Shown here in pieces: positions 47,581 to 60,450 of a stretch of DNA of 64,000 bases. The notes under the pieces were generated by a model, which was not told the DNA's origin, did no database searches, and was given only the letters and a program-made list of their open reading frames with translations. The translations under genes and the position numbers were made by a program. Position 1 is the first letter of the stretch. Every line of letters starts with the position of its first letter. The stretch comes from Callaeas wilsoni (Eukaryota > Chordata > Aves > Passeriformes > Callaeidae), in contig VWPU01023651.1 of assembly GCA_013398955.1 (NCBI GenBank), forward strand, positions 1 through 64,000, read 5' to 3'.

Positions 47581-50500
47581 GTATACAGGATATTTACTGT
47601 TTTCCCTAGGGAATAGAGGCAAGATTATGTCACTTTTGCAATAGATGAGGGGTCTACTTGATCTACTAAATAACAGAGGATACCTAAGATCATACCTGTT
47701 ACTATGCATGCAGAGACCAGACATGGTCGTTAACAGAGAGCTAGACTGCCTTGGTCAGAAGAAGAGGCCGCAGTTCAGATCAGAATAGATGGGTCTTTGT
47801 TTTGCTTATACTCCTGCCTTCAGATTCCTTATGACAGCAGAACTGAACAAACTTTGACTGGACATAGTGGTCTGAGCCAAACAGAGAATCTGGACCAAGA
47901 AACATTTCCAGACCAGTAAATCTACAGACCAGTAAAAGTACAAACTCCGGGAGGGTGGAGCGTGGTGTGCAGTAAGGGCTGCACAGAAAGAGGCAGGAGG
48001 CACCAGCTCCTAGCAAAATAATTTTTGGAAAGCAATTCCCAATGACTTTAGCAAGGCTAGAATGTTTCTCCTTATCTAGATTCTCACATACCAGCTTCAG
48101 CTTACCCCAGCTGCAGAATCCTGTTCCACATGCTGCTTTGATCTTTGAGCACTGTGAACTGACTGCAACTAGCCCTTCAGACCAGCCCCCTGTGGCAGCT
48201 ATACCTGAAAGCCCAGTGAGTGACCTGGTGGCCTGTGATCCAGAAAGAGACCCGGGGGTGAGTTCTGTCTGCCTAACCCATGGAGTCACACCTCTTGTAC
48301 TCCGCGAATACACTTGCAAACTGGGCCAAGCCAATATAATTTTTACTAAATCAGGCTTAAATGGAAATCACTATATATACACTACATGAGAATGTTTGAA
48401 GGTGTTTGAGGGTCACCTACTTCACTATTTTGTTTGCTCTCCATAAGCAGAGCAGATAATCTTGCTTCATCTTTAACCAGGAAGCTGACTGTACAGCAAG
48501 TTTTACAGTCTTTATGGTCCTAGCCTACCAGGTGTTTTGTAAGAGTGACTAAAGAGGATTGCATTGTTTTCAGGTTATCTAACCAAAGGCATAATTACAG
48601 GACCTCGAATTAGTTAATTTTTCTTCTACTTTGGAGCAACAGATGTCCAGTGCTGCAATTGGACTCTGGATTGTGTAGTTAATGTTTCATACCCAGGATC
48701 ATAATCATAGGTAAAATCTTATAAGTTTTTTCAGCCACTTACCAGTAGATAATTTTTTCTAGGCAAATCACAATGGTTAAACCATTCTTTTACACGGCCT
48801 GCCTCAACATCTAATTAATATTTTATACATTTTGCTTCTAATGACTGCAAAAGGAAGAATAAAAAAAAAGAAAGGAAAGTCTTGCTTAACATGAAAATTG
48901 ATTCAGAAAGTAATCTTTTGTCCGTGGGCTCTAACCCCACCCGTGAATCTAATAACAAGTACTTTTGCAGTCACTTAAAAAATATCACGCGGAGACTTTT
49001 TGTTCTTGAGTAAGAGCGCTCTAAATTTCCACAGCACAACAATCACTTTCTGACACTACATTTTATGCCAGTAAAACACATGGAATATAATGGTGTGTTA
49101 TCTGATTTGTGGCAGGGAATTTTGACTTTTAAATATTCTTTCTCTCATGACCTCTAACATAACAAGACAAAGGCATACAAAGGTACCAGTCCCCTATTAA
49201 TCAAATATTTTTTCCTCTATAACAAACCAAAAATTACACCCTGTGCATTCCAGTGAGTAACAACTGATTTCAAACAACCTGGTTGAAATGTTTAGTCTCT
49301 TGAATATATTCGCAAGAGTCTTAAGGACCATAAGTGGCAGTTCACTGAAAGGAGGGATGGGATAACTCCCAGCAGCCACATAGTGACTGTGCCACTTGCA
49401 TGTCTTTACTTGTCTTGAAGAAAAGCAGCAGGTTTTAATATAACAGCCTTTTATTTGTCAGTGGAAAACCTGATTAGAATTGACTACTTCTAAGAAGATA
49501 TTTTAAAAGTCCAAAAGATTACAACTCCAATGAACTTCACCATGGACAGGATCTGCATAGAATGGGAATCTTGAATAGAGACTTTTTTCATTAAACTATA
49601 TGGATAATATTCAATAAGTAGGACATAAAAATACCTAGATTGATCATTATTACATATATTCATAGCTGATAGCCATCTCACAAAAGTTTCTTTTCCCTGT
49701 TTGTACTCAAATGAAATGCTGTGTATACTTGAATTATCTGGAAAAATGGAAATGGCTTTAGAATGACAGGACACTGAGAATTTCAGGCAGTATCAGAGCA
49801 AATCATAGAGACATGAGGATGCTACTTATCGGTTCCTATCTTCTTTGCAGTGATATATTTTACAATTTGCTGCTAGTTCTAAACTTACAATTATTTAACA
49901 GAATTATATTTGCAATGCTGAGGTACCAAGCGGTTATTTTTCCTGTTAGTCAGACTGTTAGCTCCAGTAGCTGCATGTGATATCTTCCGACAACAATTGT
50001 TGCCTACATTGTGCAAATATGGCAATATAAACCAACAGGTAAGCAGATATTGTTCTATAGCAGAAAGATGACAATATTTACGGAAGTATAAAATAAATAA
50101 TTATAATAATCTTCATAAGGTATTTAAACACTGAAACTGATCCAAGTCCATAAAAAACAGCTGGAAAATTGGTAACTGTCAGAAGGGTTATGTTTTTTCT
50201 GCAGACATAATTTAAGAAGCATTTATTAACAGTGTAATTGAATACCTCTACAATTAATAAATAATTTAAGAAAGAATCCCAACAGTCAAGATTCTAGTCA
50301 TTTGATGAACGTGTTTAGGCTGTTATCTGTTTTCATGTCAAGACATAGCTGTCCCATATGCAGCTGAAATGTCAGAAAAATGCTGACACTCTGATACAGC
50401 TCAGTCCTTATCAGTATGGAGATCAGAAGTAAACCAGAATATTCCAAAGCAGCTATTGTTGTTAGGGAGGACACACCACAGTGTTGCACCCACAGTGATT

Positions 50501-53500
50501 TAGACATGTTTTTGTGGGATTTTGCTGTCAGAAAATCTGTTTTATGGCCATATCAAGGTGGAAGATTAGAAAGCAGAATGACTATTCACACTGATTTTTA
50601 GGAAGATGAAAATTGCCATAGAATTACTTCCTTTCTGCAAATGAAAAAAATGGTTTTATCAGCTCAGGATAACATAGCTGTTTTCATATGTATTCTTGTG
50701 AAGAAGGCAATGTACTTGACAGTCTGTGTCAAGGTACCAGCACGCACCTGTAAAGGATAACTTCTGAGAAGCTAAAATCTGAAGCGTATCTGAAGGTAGT
50801 GGTACTCATAATAGATCTGAATTGGAGTAGGAGTAGAATTTACTCCTGGAGGCAGAGAACAGGTTGTCACCGATTTAATGGAATGAGTGTAGTCTCCTAT
50901 AACATCCTCAACACTATGATTCAAGTCATCTGGTGAATATATATCTGCTAAGAATAGATGAAAAAATTAGTCTTTAGAATGAGTTGTCCTAGCTCTCTGT
51001 GGGGAGGTTTGGTCTCTTAGCTCTTTGGCTGATTGTGCCAAAGAGCACCATGATTCCTTGAATTGTTTCTGCTGGTCCATCCAAGAATAGAGCTTTACTG
51101 CAGAGAGGCCATTCCTCATGCAGTCAGTGAGTCTTGCAAAAGGAATGTCAGTCCAGAGTCCAGGAGAGAGCTGGCAGGAAAGGGAGTGCTCCTAAGACAC
51201 ACTGGAACTGCCATAATACAGCTGCTAAGAGCTCCTTCTAAATTTCCTGTATCTGACAGAATGTTTGCATTGGTTATTTCAAGGAGATGAAGGGAAACTT
51301 ATTCATACTCTGAGCTAAAAGGAAAAAAAAAGAAGCCGCGTGACTGAGTTAGATTTGGCCTTATGGAGAGCCTGAGTACAGTGTTGCAGAAAAAGCATTG
51401 CACTAACAGCATCCTTTGGTTTTCCTTCCCTTGAAACATGGGCAGAGTGGACTTGTGCCAAATGAAACACACAACATAAACATACCCTTAGATTCTTCTT
51501 TACAGGTTCAACAAAACATACTTCTGCAGCTCAAGTAAATCCTTATCATTCTATCTCCTCTTAAGATAAGCACACCAGTAGCTCCACTTACTAAGTGGAA
51601 TAAGACTCAGTATTACATTCTGAAATAAAAGTATGTTGGACCTGATCTTGGCAATAAACTTCCTATTTGCTTATCCATAAATGGAATACTTACTGTACAG
51701 GATAAAAGTAAATGATGATTTAGAGCAGTGAAAACTTGGCAATAATGTATTTCCACGTTCTTCAAAGGAGGATACAAAATACCCTGTGGCTGCAGAATAA
51801 CCTGCCCCAGGTCACAATTTTACCCTAAACAGGATTCCCTGTGATGCAGATTGATAGAGAAGTTATTTTTCTACTTTATGACGTTTCTGTACTCCTGAAT
51901 ACTTCTTTCAATCCCTCTAGGCTCATAATTACCTTACAAACGTTCTACTTCTGAAATACTTTAAAATTCTATATCCTTTAGATATTTCTTCATCTAGAAC
52001 AATCTTAGGTTTCCACTTTCACTTTTTCTAAATTTACCAGCAAGATTCCCCTCCTTTGTTAAAGTAATTTTCTTATTTTGCAAATTAATAATACTGGCTT
52101 TTCACTTTGCTCTTCTACTTTTGGAATTATTTACAGCTTAACAAAGTTTAGAGTTATTATTTCATAAGTAACTTTGAAGACTTATTTTCTCATTTGGTTA
52201 CTATTTGAACCAAGTCTCACAGAAAAAAGGATGGAATTGGTGATGAACTTATTCAGTTTCCTTGCCAAGAAGAGAATAGAAGCATAATTAGAAGTATGAG
52301 ATGAGTCATGGGCACATGACTGAATAGTTCTGGAAGGTATATAGAAAGATTTGGAGTATTGATCATTTGGAGGTATTTTCTGAGAAGAGGTTTCTTATCT
52401 TCATGGACAGACTTCACCTAAGCATATGGGATACCAGCTTGCCATCCAAGCTGGCGGAATGAATAAAAAGAACTTGAAATTGAGAGATGGGAAGCGAGCT
52501 TGAGAAGAAACCATACAGTTTCTTCATTTAACACCCAGGGCAAGGGAATTTTGGCTTCAGGAAGGTGGTGGCAAAAAATATAGAAAATAGGAGATCAAAC
52601 ATTGTGGAGTTCAACTGGAGTGGTAATATAAAAAGCAGTAGATTTAGTTAAAGGGTGCCAGGAACCTATGCAATAAAATAGGGGATCCAAATCCAGTAAG
52701 AAATAAAAATAAAACTTTATGGAAACAATTCTGTTGGAATGGAATTGCACCAGTGATCAGAGAAGAGAAATACTAACTAAAAGGTCTATTGTCTTCACAA
52801 AAGAAGGGGAATGAAGAGAGAGATTGAGAGAGAGAGATTGAGATCGAATATCCTGGTAAAAGTCAAAATTACATTGCGGTAGAGTTGTACAATGTGCAGT
52901 GAAGAATGCAGAAACCTGAAATAGGATGAGAACGCCTCCCTTTTAGTAGGAAAACACTAATGGAGCCAATTTAACATCAGGACAATGCAGGTCCTTATAT
53001 ATAAAGGGGAAAATAAGCACAGATATGGCAGCTGAGTTCTGGACATACACCCAGAAGATTTCTTCAATTCAGAGTCTGTTTGCCAATATACCCCAGCCTT
53101 TGTTTTCGTAAAGAACAAAGACATCCCTGAAGTGCCTGCCATAGAAAATAAGGTTGTATTGAAAGCAGATGAGATTATTTTGGTTAAATTAAACAGAAGA
53201 ATAAACAAAGCAGACATAACTAAGAAGGGGGCTTGCACATTTTGATAAATAAGAGAACCTAATTAGGAAAGTGAAATAAGCTGTATTGAGGAGCTTAGGG
53301 ACTTGAATGTGGAGGGAGGTTGGTATTTCTTCATATTAAAGGTACAAAAATATTCTCTGTAACTTGCATCCAAAAGAGGAAAAAATATAAGAAAAAGTTC
53401 CTGATCTAGATGGAGAAAAAGTTGTCTCAGTAAAGATACTGGAGGCAAGAAATGAGGCCAGAAGTAAAAGACATGTTCACCAAAGAAAACTTCTAGAGAG

Positions 53501-54585
53501 AGCAAAAGTGGATAAAATGGAAACTGATAAACCCCCTAAACTTCCTGGACTTTTCAAAGACTTCTAAAATGACTAAAATGCCCTTTCAGCACAGTAAAAA
53601 AACAGAAAAGGAAAGACAAGTTACTGAGGGAGAGGTACCCTGAAAATCAAGTTAAAATGACTCCTGGTTTGAAGAAAGATTTTGCTGGACCTTCTAATAA
53701 GGACAGTAATGGTGGTCTTGGGGACACGGCAGGCTGACAGGTGAGGAATTAGCATATCTACAATAAAGCAAAAATATCGGAGAGATTGAATATACTTGAT
53801 GGCAGGAATTTTTTAACATCTGTTATCTCAGAGATAGTGTAGTGTTCTGAAAGTATTGAGAGCTACATGTGGGACCTGTAAAAAGGGGCTGAAATGTTCT
53901 CTAGTCCTCACTGCCAGTAGGGAAGTGCAGATTTCTCTCAGGCTTGAGCGATTTGATTTCTCTCAGAGCTTGGCTCCCACATGCATCCCAAAGAGCAGTG
54001 TTGCCATGACTCACTTGCAGCTGTGGTGCTCTCACATTTTACTACCCATTTCCTCCTCCTTTGCTATGGTGCTGCACAAATGCTGTTTCTTTTTGCATGA
54101 ATGGTGCTTGCAGTAAGTCAGAAAAGCAATTAGTCAGGGAGTAATGAGAACAGTAAAACAGTGTTGCCACCTCTGGAAGATTCATTTGTCTACCATAGAG
54201 TATGTGCTAACACGGCACCTCTATTCAAGGTGGGAAATTGTTGAAAAGGAAGAATGAATCGAGAAATCCTTGGGCTCTTAATCTCAATTGTAGCCAAGGT
54301 TGGAGAGTCGAACCCGGAGGGATAGGAAAATTAAAGATGCAGATACAGACAAATGGAACAAAAGTCAATGTGAGCTTATACAAAGTGGCTGTACCAACTA
54401 ATCTGATCATCTTTATTTAATAAAAGCTGAACTTGGACTTTCTGGATCTGAGAGGTTGCTCTAAACAGATCTTGCCTTGGAATCACCAGGGTACCACTTA
54501 CAGTCTGTTGCTACCACTGCCTGGACAGTGATGAAAGAAAATTATTGGACCGGAGGGAGATAACCTACATTGAACTAATTTTGTC
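47581..54585. other. Intron sequence, mostly unassigned
   Basis: About 7 kb of AT-rich intron. A relatively GC-rich stretch at 47.78-48.35 kb is open on both strands (184 codons minus, 115 codons plus); I recognise neither product. A purine-rich GA tract lies at about 52815-52848. No clear mobile element could be delimited, though parts of 52.2-54.5 kb may be old LINE sequence. Confidence 0.4.
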
Positions 54586-55180
54586 TGTTTCTGAAGTATT
54601 ACATCGCAAAACACAAAGAGAACTAATGAAATTTTGTGATAATACAAAGTTGAGAGCCTACACTGATACACGGAAATATCAAGATCTTTTTTTGCTTGAG
54701 GACTAAAAGAGCAGAAAGTGGATAGAGTATAATAACATGAGGTATGAGGTCAGATACAGAAGGAATAATTGTGTAACAAAAGAAAAAGAAGAGCTGCATC
54801 AACAAGTGACTGCACCAAGAACAGTCGTCTATATGATGCTACCACATAAAAGGAAAATGTGGCTTCAAGGCATACCAGGTCCATTTTGTCCATCCAGGAA
54901 AGGACAGAACAGAATAGAATGTCAATATTTTCTTAAGGGTATTGGTGGTACTTCATCTGCATTACTGTGAACAGGTCAGTTTTCTGTTTAAGACAGATTA
55001 ATTTAGTTTGGATAAGTGATTTGAAAGGCCTAAAAAAACAGGGATATGAAGAGCGCAGCTACTTAAAGGAAATGAAAAGCATTTGACTTGTTTACTATGG
55101 AAAAAAAAAAGGTTGAGGGGTAAACGTGTGTTTACTCTCCATTAATACTGCACAAAAGTTCTCAACCAGTGGAGAAATGA
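54586..55180 (+). mobile_element. Eroded CR1-like LINE remnant
   Basis: Two short protein-level matches in correct order: LMKFCDNTKLRAY at about 54626-54662, resembling the L-S-K-F-A-D-D-T-K-L segment of CR1-clade reverse transcriptase, and FDLFTMEKK then RLRGK (with a one-base shift in an A run) at about 55083-55126, resembling LGLFSLEKRRLRGD. The spacing of about 450 bp is shorter than in intact copies, so deletions must lie between. This is far more diverged than other CR1 copies in the window. Confidence 0.45.
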
Positions 55181-58064
55181 TCTGTTCAAATTAAATTACA
55201 ACTGTAATTTTACAAATAAAGATATCCACTCTAAGTTAGCAACTAATAATCACAAAGTTAAAATAAAGTAAAAATGAATTTGAATCACGGTAAGAGATAG
55301 AAAAGCTTTATTCTAAGTATTGGGTTCAGTGAACTTTTGTGAATGTTGAAGCTATGTTCCCATCAATCTCTTAGCATTGAGCACCTTCAAGCTGAATGTG
55401 AGAGAGAATATAAAGGCCAAACACACAGTCCTGGAGCTAAGAATTCCATGGATCTAGGGTTCAAGAAGTCAGGAGTAGCAAAGCTGAAACCATTAGAGTG
55501 GGATCTCATGATCTGCTCATCAAAATATGTTCTTGTCAGCGTCAGGTATTAGAAGATAATTTTTCCAAGTGGCTTCAGAAGCAGGTTTCTCCACTGTAGT
55601 TTTGTAAGAGATGGATTCCATCACAGAATAAAGCTATTCTGTATCCCAGTGGACAGGAAAAATAATAGGGGAGGAATAAAGGAGAGAAAGAGAACTGGTG
55701 TGGCCAAAGAGATGAAGAATAACTGAAAAGAGCACTTGACAATGGGGATAACTTACCTTCAGCTATATCACAGAAATGTGGAGTGAAGGCTATGGAAAGG
55801 GAAAGAGCATGGACAAAGACTACAAGACTTGCATATGTTGCTTAACATGTTTATTTAGTAGACAGATACATACCAAAATTATAATTCTACATGCAGGATT
55901 GTTTATTTTGTACAGAAGTACATATGAGAAGCATCGTCTGTCTCTAGAACCACATGCACATTAGACGGAACTAAACATGCAAATAGACCAATGTTCCTAC
56001 AGGTAAAAGAAACATGAATTTTGATTTAATTTGTGTTGCAACAGCAAATCAAATGGAAATCAGAGTCTCATTGTGCTGTGTTAGCTGTTATATATAGAAA
56101 GGAAAATAGTGGAGAGTGTGAGGAGGGCTGACAAAATGCACTAAAAATACCACTTTCCACTAATGCATTCCTTGGGAATGCACCAAGGTTAATGTTAATA
56201 TTAATATTCTGCCAAAAGTCGAAGGGTCCCAAGTCTTCATTACTCTTTGAAATGATATTGAGTTAATCTGCCTAATTCTCACTTCTCACTGATTTTATGC
56301 TGGCTTTAGTGCCAATGAAGTATAAATGGTTTGTTTTATCTCTGTCGTCTGGGAGATGCCTTGCTGGTTCCCACCTTCTTCTTCCTACCAGGTTCTTACC
56401 CCAGCTGATAATGTTATGTTTATAGCTATGGCTATACAAAAGTATCTTTAAAGTTCTTAAAAGCATGTAGTGGTTTTGATTTACTTGATGCACCTTCAGG
56501 ATACTTGATCATCCAGCAGTGGTTGTTGAGCTCATGTAAACTTTAACACTTCAAAAGTTCAGCAATTTAAAAGCTGCCTTCAACTGGGCATGTTTAATTG
56601 AAGACACACAAAATCAATAATTGTTTTTGAAAATTCAGAGCATATTTGACATTTCAAATAGAAAGACAAGCTGATTTAATTTTATTATTTCCACATACAA
56701 AGTTTTATTTAATTTTGTAGTGTGTTAGATGAAATTACTCTCTTCCCAAATTAGAACTGATAAAAGCATTAATTTCTGTAAATTAAATCACTTTGAGAGA
56801 TCAGAAGTTGCTCAGCCTCTCACAGAAAGACTGGGTGCAGTTATGTAAGACAAGCATGTTGATTCATACCAATTATGCTATGCGTTACTTGGAAGAGTCT
56901 TCACAGATTTTCCCCAAAACCAAATTTAAATGTGGGAAAGAGGCTTCTGTATGATCTGAAACAATCATTCTGTTATAAGGCTGGCAAAATTCCCATGTTT
57001 GAGGAGTGAATGAGCAACGTCCAGAAGCACCAATCTTACACATTCTTTATTTCTCTCCTGCTGAACATAATATGTACCAGCCCAAAGGCTAATAGGTCAT
57101 TTTATTTCACTCCGTTCTTGAACCTCCTATTATATAACAACATTAGAATACATTTATGTCTGGTCATGCTTTAATTTTAAGGAGAGTGATGCATAATTAC
57201 ATTGGTTCCAGTTATCAGATTTCTCTGTAAAGTCTAGAACACAATAGTGTTGATAAATCGTGGAAAAACTGCTGAAGTCCTGTATTGCTTTCTGAAGGTA
57301 ACATTACTTTTTGTGCTATAGAAGTAGGCAGAGCTGGTTAATTTATTCCTTATACACCTGTGACTTATTTGAAGTCCCAAACTCTCATCCAAGAAAAATC
57401 TCCCATTAGCTTCTTCAAAGGGAACCAAGTGCTCATGATGCTATAGCTCTTACTTTTACCTTCAATCATCTGGATGTCTTCTTGTCATAACCATTCCCCT
57501 AACTTAGTCCTTTTCTTCTCTGACAGGGTCTAACTCCTTTCATGCCATTTTTCCTCACCATTTCACTTTCTACTGCATTCACTCCCCTTGCAAGTACAAA
57601 TGCATCGTTTCTTGTTTGCTCAGAAAGGAAAACTGCAAGTCCACCTGCTTTTCCATCTTCTTTCCTTGTCAGAGGCTAAGGAGTACTGCCTAAGACAAGT
57701 ACTGCCTTAGATCTCCACCACTTTCCCATCCCCTCTATCACTCCACCCAAGTCAGTTTCCAGTCCTCTTCCACACTCTGCTTCCTCCTTAAGAAATTCTA
57801 CCTGAAAAGACTTCTGTGGACATTTAACAAAGTATGCCCTTTCAGTTTCACCTCTGAGAGCCATCTCTCCCTGACGTAAAACTAAGAACTGGCAATTTAA
57901 AAGGTATTTAACCTTATGAAGATTATGCAGAAGGAGTTCCCTGCTATTCTTCACAGTACTTATCAAAGATAAAGAGATCGTTGGGACAGAGTCAGTGACA
58001 TCACATTAAGGATGATCCTAGAAGGAGATCAATTAGTAGATATTTGAACTAGATAAGACCACTA
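55181..58064. other. Intron sequence, nothing recognised
   Basis: AT-rich intron with short chance frames. No exon or clear repeat. Confidence 0.5.
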
Positions 58065-58128
58065 CGTTTGTTTTGTTTTGTTTTCGGTGGGGTTTGTTTG
58101 TTTCGCTCTTTTTTTTTTTTTTTTTCCC
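58065..58128. repeat. T-rich simple sequence (TGTTT repeats then an 18-20 T run)
   Basis: Degenerate TTTTG/TTTGT units run directly into a homopolymer T tract. Read on the minus strand this is an A-rich tract, as might end a retroposed sequence, but no source sequence is recognisable next to it. Confidence 0.7.
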
Positions 58129-58259
58129 AACAGTCCCAGGGTGCCACAGAGTACTTTGATCACTGTCTTGAAACTTACTCTTCCAGGCATCACTCTCTTC
58201 CAGTCCAAACTCTCCCATTTGCTGTAGTTTGGAAGAAGGGAACTTTTCAGAAGAGAGGT

Positions 58260-58660
58260 CCTCTCTTCCTCCCCCTGGACGGGATTTGATGCCTCGGGCT
58301 GGCCGCCCTCTCCAGCGAGAGCCTGTTCCCTGAGGGCTTCCTCCTCCCGGAGTCCAGGCGCGAATCCCTCGGGAACTCGCCTTCCCCCGGCGCCGAGGGG
58401 GCCGGGAGAGCGCCGGTGAGTCACGGCGGGTCCCAAGGGACTCCCTGCCCCGCCGTGGCGCTGCGCCCAGCCCAGCCCAGCCCAGCCCCACTCCGCCCCG
58501 CTCGTCCGGGGCAGCGCCCAGCGCTGCTCGGCTGCCGCGGTCCCTCTCGGGGCAAGCAGGGCTCCGGCTCCGGGGAGTGCCGGCACTAGCGCCCTGGGCA
58601 CCGCTCTGCTTCTCTCATCTTGGTCCCCTGGGACGGACGGCCCAAGCACAAGCGCAAGGA
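58260..58660. promoter_or_regulatory. Second CpG island inside MTNR1B intron 1
   Basis: An abrupt switch from a T-rich tract (58065-58128) to dense CpG sequence, about 1.5-1.9 kb inside the intron. It contains a CAGCC pentamer run (about 58468-58488) and, on the plus strand, a donor-like CCG|GTGAGTCACG at 58413-58425 that also includes the AP-1 core TGAGTCA. CpG-rich sequence continues more weakly through 58.73-59.4 kb towards the promoter island. It could be an alternative or antisense promoter, or the far shoulder of the main island. A 200-codon frame on the minus strand here is not credible as a protein. Confidence 0.6.
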
Positions 58661-59869
58661 CCAACAGCTGCCTTCCTATGTCTTCCCTCGCTCAGCCAAA
58701 CCACCCTTTCAGTCCTTCTCAAGTTCGGTGCTGTTCGGAAGGGTGTGATCGCTCAGTCCCAGGTAAACGGGACTTGCCGGCATCCCCTGCCTGCACTTAG
58801 ACGTGCAGCTATTGGGGAGCGCAAGCTTACCCCTCCATAAACTGCTTTTCCCCCTAAGTATGATTTAACTTAAAGCAAGGGCGAACGAGCGCCTACTCCC
58901 CGTTAGCAGGATCTCTAGTCACCGCACGTGAGACACGACAGCGCTTGGGAAGTGACACTGGTTAAAAAACCCCCAAACCAACACCCTCTCCACCCGCAGG
59001 AAAAACAAGTCAGCAGCTCTCCCTCCTTCCCCGTGGCAAGGGAGCACCCGCTGACACAGAGGACCGATGGCAGAGCCCTCTGGCTCCGAGTGCGGGGGAC
59101 GTAGTGCTTCGGACTTCTGCCAGTTCCCAGCAAAGTTTGGTTACCCCGGCCTGCGTGCGCATGGCAAAACGAGGGCACTCGAGTCTCGAAGGAATCAGCA
59201 GTTCCCGGAACAGCTAAGTACCATAAGAACTGTAGTAGATACACCTCAGTTTCGGGGGTAGCACTTTATACTGCACCGACACCCAGCATCCAGCTGAGTG
59301 CAGGTGCGCTCAGCTCTGCGCATCAGGGAACAACCGGCTTCATCGACCGGGGGAGCCCGAGGGGGTGTAGGATCCGCACGCAGCGCGAGTCAGGGAAGCT
59401 GGCCGGGAGGCAAATCCGAGAAGCTGGTGCTTAACTACAGAGTTTTGTAGTTTGAAACACGTGTAACCAGCCCGGCAGAGATGAAGACAGAAAGCAAGTA
59501 AAAGCCGCAGAGCAACATTTTAGCACACACAAGGAGAAACTATAGACACGATTCAAAGAAAACATCCCACTTTATTTGTTGCGTTCTGGTTAAAGGACAT
59601 GCAGTGAGGAAACAATAAGACAGTTTCGTGAAAGACTACCGTGAACTCTGCTGCAGGCTCCAAGAGAGCGAGCTGAGCCGCTTCCCCACGCATGCACAGC
59701 ATCGCATCTTTAGGACTCTTGAGCAAGTTTTAAAAGCTCCTCCTTCATTCCTCCGACCGCTTTGGGCACGCTCTCCGGTATTTTAAGCGGATGGCACCGA
59801 TTCCCCTCCTCGGGAGCTCCACAGAGATCACATAATGCCTTCATTAGGAGCCACTGAACGACCTGCATT
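58661..59869. other. Intron 1 start region, moderately CpG-rich
   Basis: Links the two CpG islands. It carries scattered CpGs and two perfect CACGTG E-boxes (58925-58930 and 59458-59463), but no recognisable exon. Confidence 0.5.
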
Positions 59870-60145
59870 CCCGGACGGAGGGCAGAATGGAGCCAGAGGG
59901 GAACGCGGGGGCGGTGCGCTGGGAAGGGTGACTGAGCGCCTGAGGGTCCCTGCACACACTACAGGGCAAGAACCAGTGGATGGGGAGCTCTGGTCCCCCG
60001 CCTTCAGCGGGCGGCCCACACGGACTCGACAAGCGGGCTGGACTCCTCAGGACAGCTGGAACCGAGGACCAGGATGCCCGCGGGACTCTGGGCGCTCACT
60101 AGTCCCTGCCGCCGCCGGGGCAGGGTGCGGGGGTCAAGCCCTTAC

Positions 60146-60362
60146 CTGAGTTCCGAAGCTTGCGGTTCTTGAAGACGGAGAGGATGACCAGGAGGTTGCC
60201 CAGGATGTCCACCACGGTGGTGAAGATCAGCACGCTGGACAGCACCGGCACCACCCACGCGGGCCGCGGAGCGCCCGCCGCCGCCGCCTCCCGCTCCGCC
60301 AAGCCCAGGCGGCCGCGCCCGCCCGGGTCACAGCAGTTCCTCAGGGAGCCGTTCTCCAGCAT
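60146..60362 (-). CDS. MTNR1B: Melatonin receptor type 1B (Mel1b/MT2), coding exon 1
   Basis: Encodes residues 1-72 of a class A G-protein-coupled receptor for melatonin, which in vertebrates couples mainly to Gi and lowers cAMP in retina, brain and peripheral tissue. Seen: an extracellular N-terminus with one N-glycosylation sequon (Asn4-Gly-Ser), an Ala/Arg-rich linker, then transmembrane segment 1 at about residues 40-65 with the conserved Asn56 (position 1.50) in GNLLVILSV, ending KNRKLRNS at intracellular loop 1. The ATG at 60362 is chosen because it is the first ATG after an in-frame TAA at 60446-60444, and it sits in a good context (G at -3). An in-frame GTG lies three codons upstream and is not needed. 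The exon ends in TCAG followed by donor GTAAGG, phase 1, the usual intron position for melatonin receptors after loop 1. The exon is very GC-rich because it lies in the CpG island. MTNR1B is preferred over MTNR1A or MTNR1C because of the TTVVDILGN motif together with the exon 2 sequence. Confidence 0.93.
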
Positions 60363-60440
60363 CGCGGCCACCCCGTCCCGGCGCCTCCCCGCGGTGACCG
60401 GCGGCAGCCCCCGGACTGACAGCGCGGGCGGGCGGGAACG

Positions 60441-60450
60441 GCTTTAAGGG
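60441..60450 (-). promoter_or_regulatory. Weak TATA-like site upstream of MTNR1B
   Basis: On the minus strand this reads CCCTTAAAGC, an AT-rich island in otherwise GC-rich sequence about 80 bp upstream of the start codon. If used, transcription would start near 60410-60420 and give a 5' UTR of about 50-60 nt. It is a poor TATA match, and a CpG-island promoter may not need one. Confidence 0.22.

Larger units (their letters stand above)
38509..60145 (-). other. MTNR1B: MTNR1B intron 1 (21.6 kb, GT-AG, phase 1)
   Basis: The single coding intron. The donor GTAAGG lies at 60145-60140 and the acceptor CAG at 38511-38509, both read on the minus strand. Splicing restores GGT (Gly73) and keeps the frame. 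The position, directly after LRN[SA]G at the end of TM1/loop 1, is the conserved intron site of vertebrate melatonin receptor genes. The intron is AT-rich apart from its first 1.9 kb (58.26-60.15 kb) and contains CR1 copies, a microsatellite and other repeats listed separately. Confidence 0.9.

Noticed and set aside
58062..58664. 200-codon minus-strand open frame, and a 152-codon frame overlapping it
   Set aside because: Falls in a CpG-rich island where stop codons are rare; the product is low-complexity Gly/Ala/Arg/Pro with a Lys-run tail encoded by the T tract, and has no recognised domain.
60369..60371. Upstream GTG as the start of MTNR1B
   Set aside because: An ATG three codons downstream in good context is the obvious eukaryotic start.
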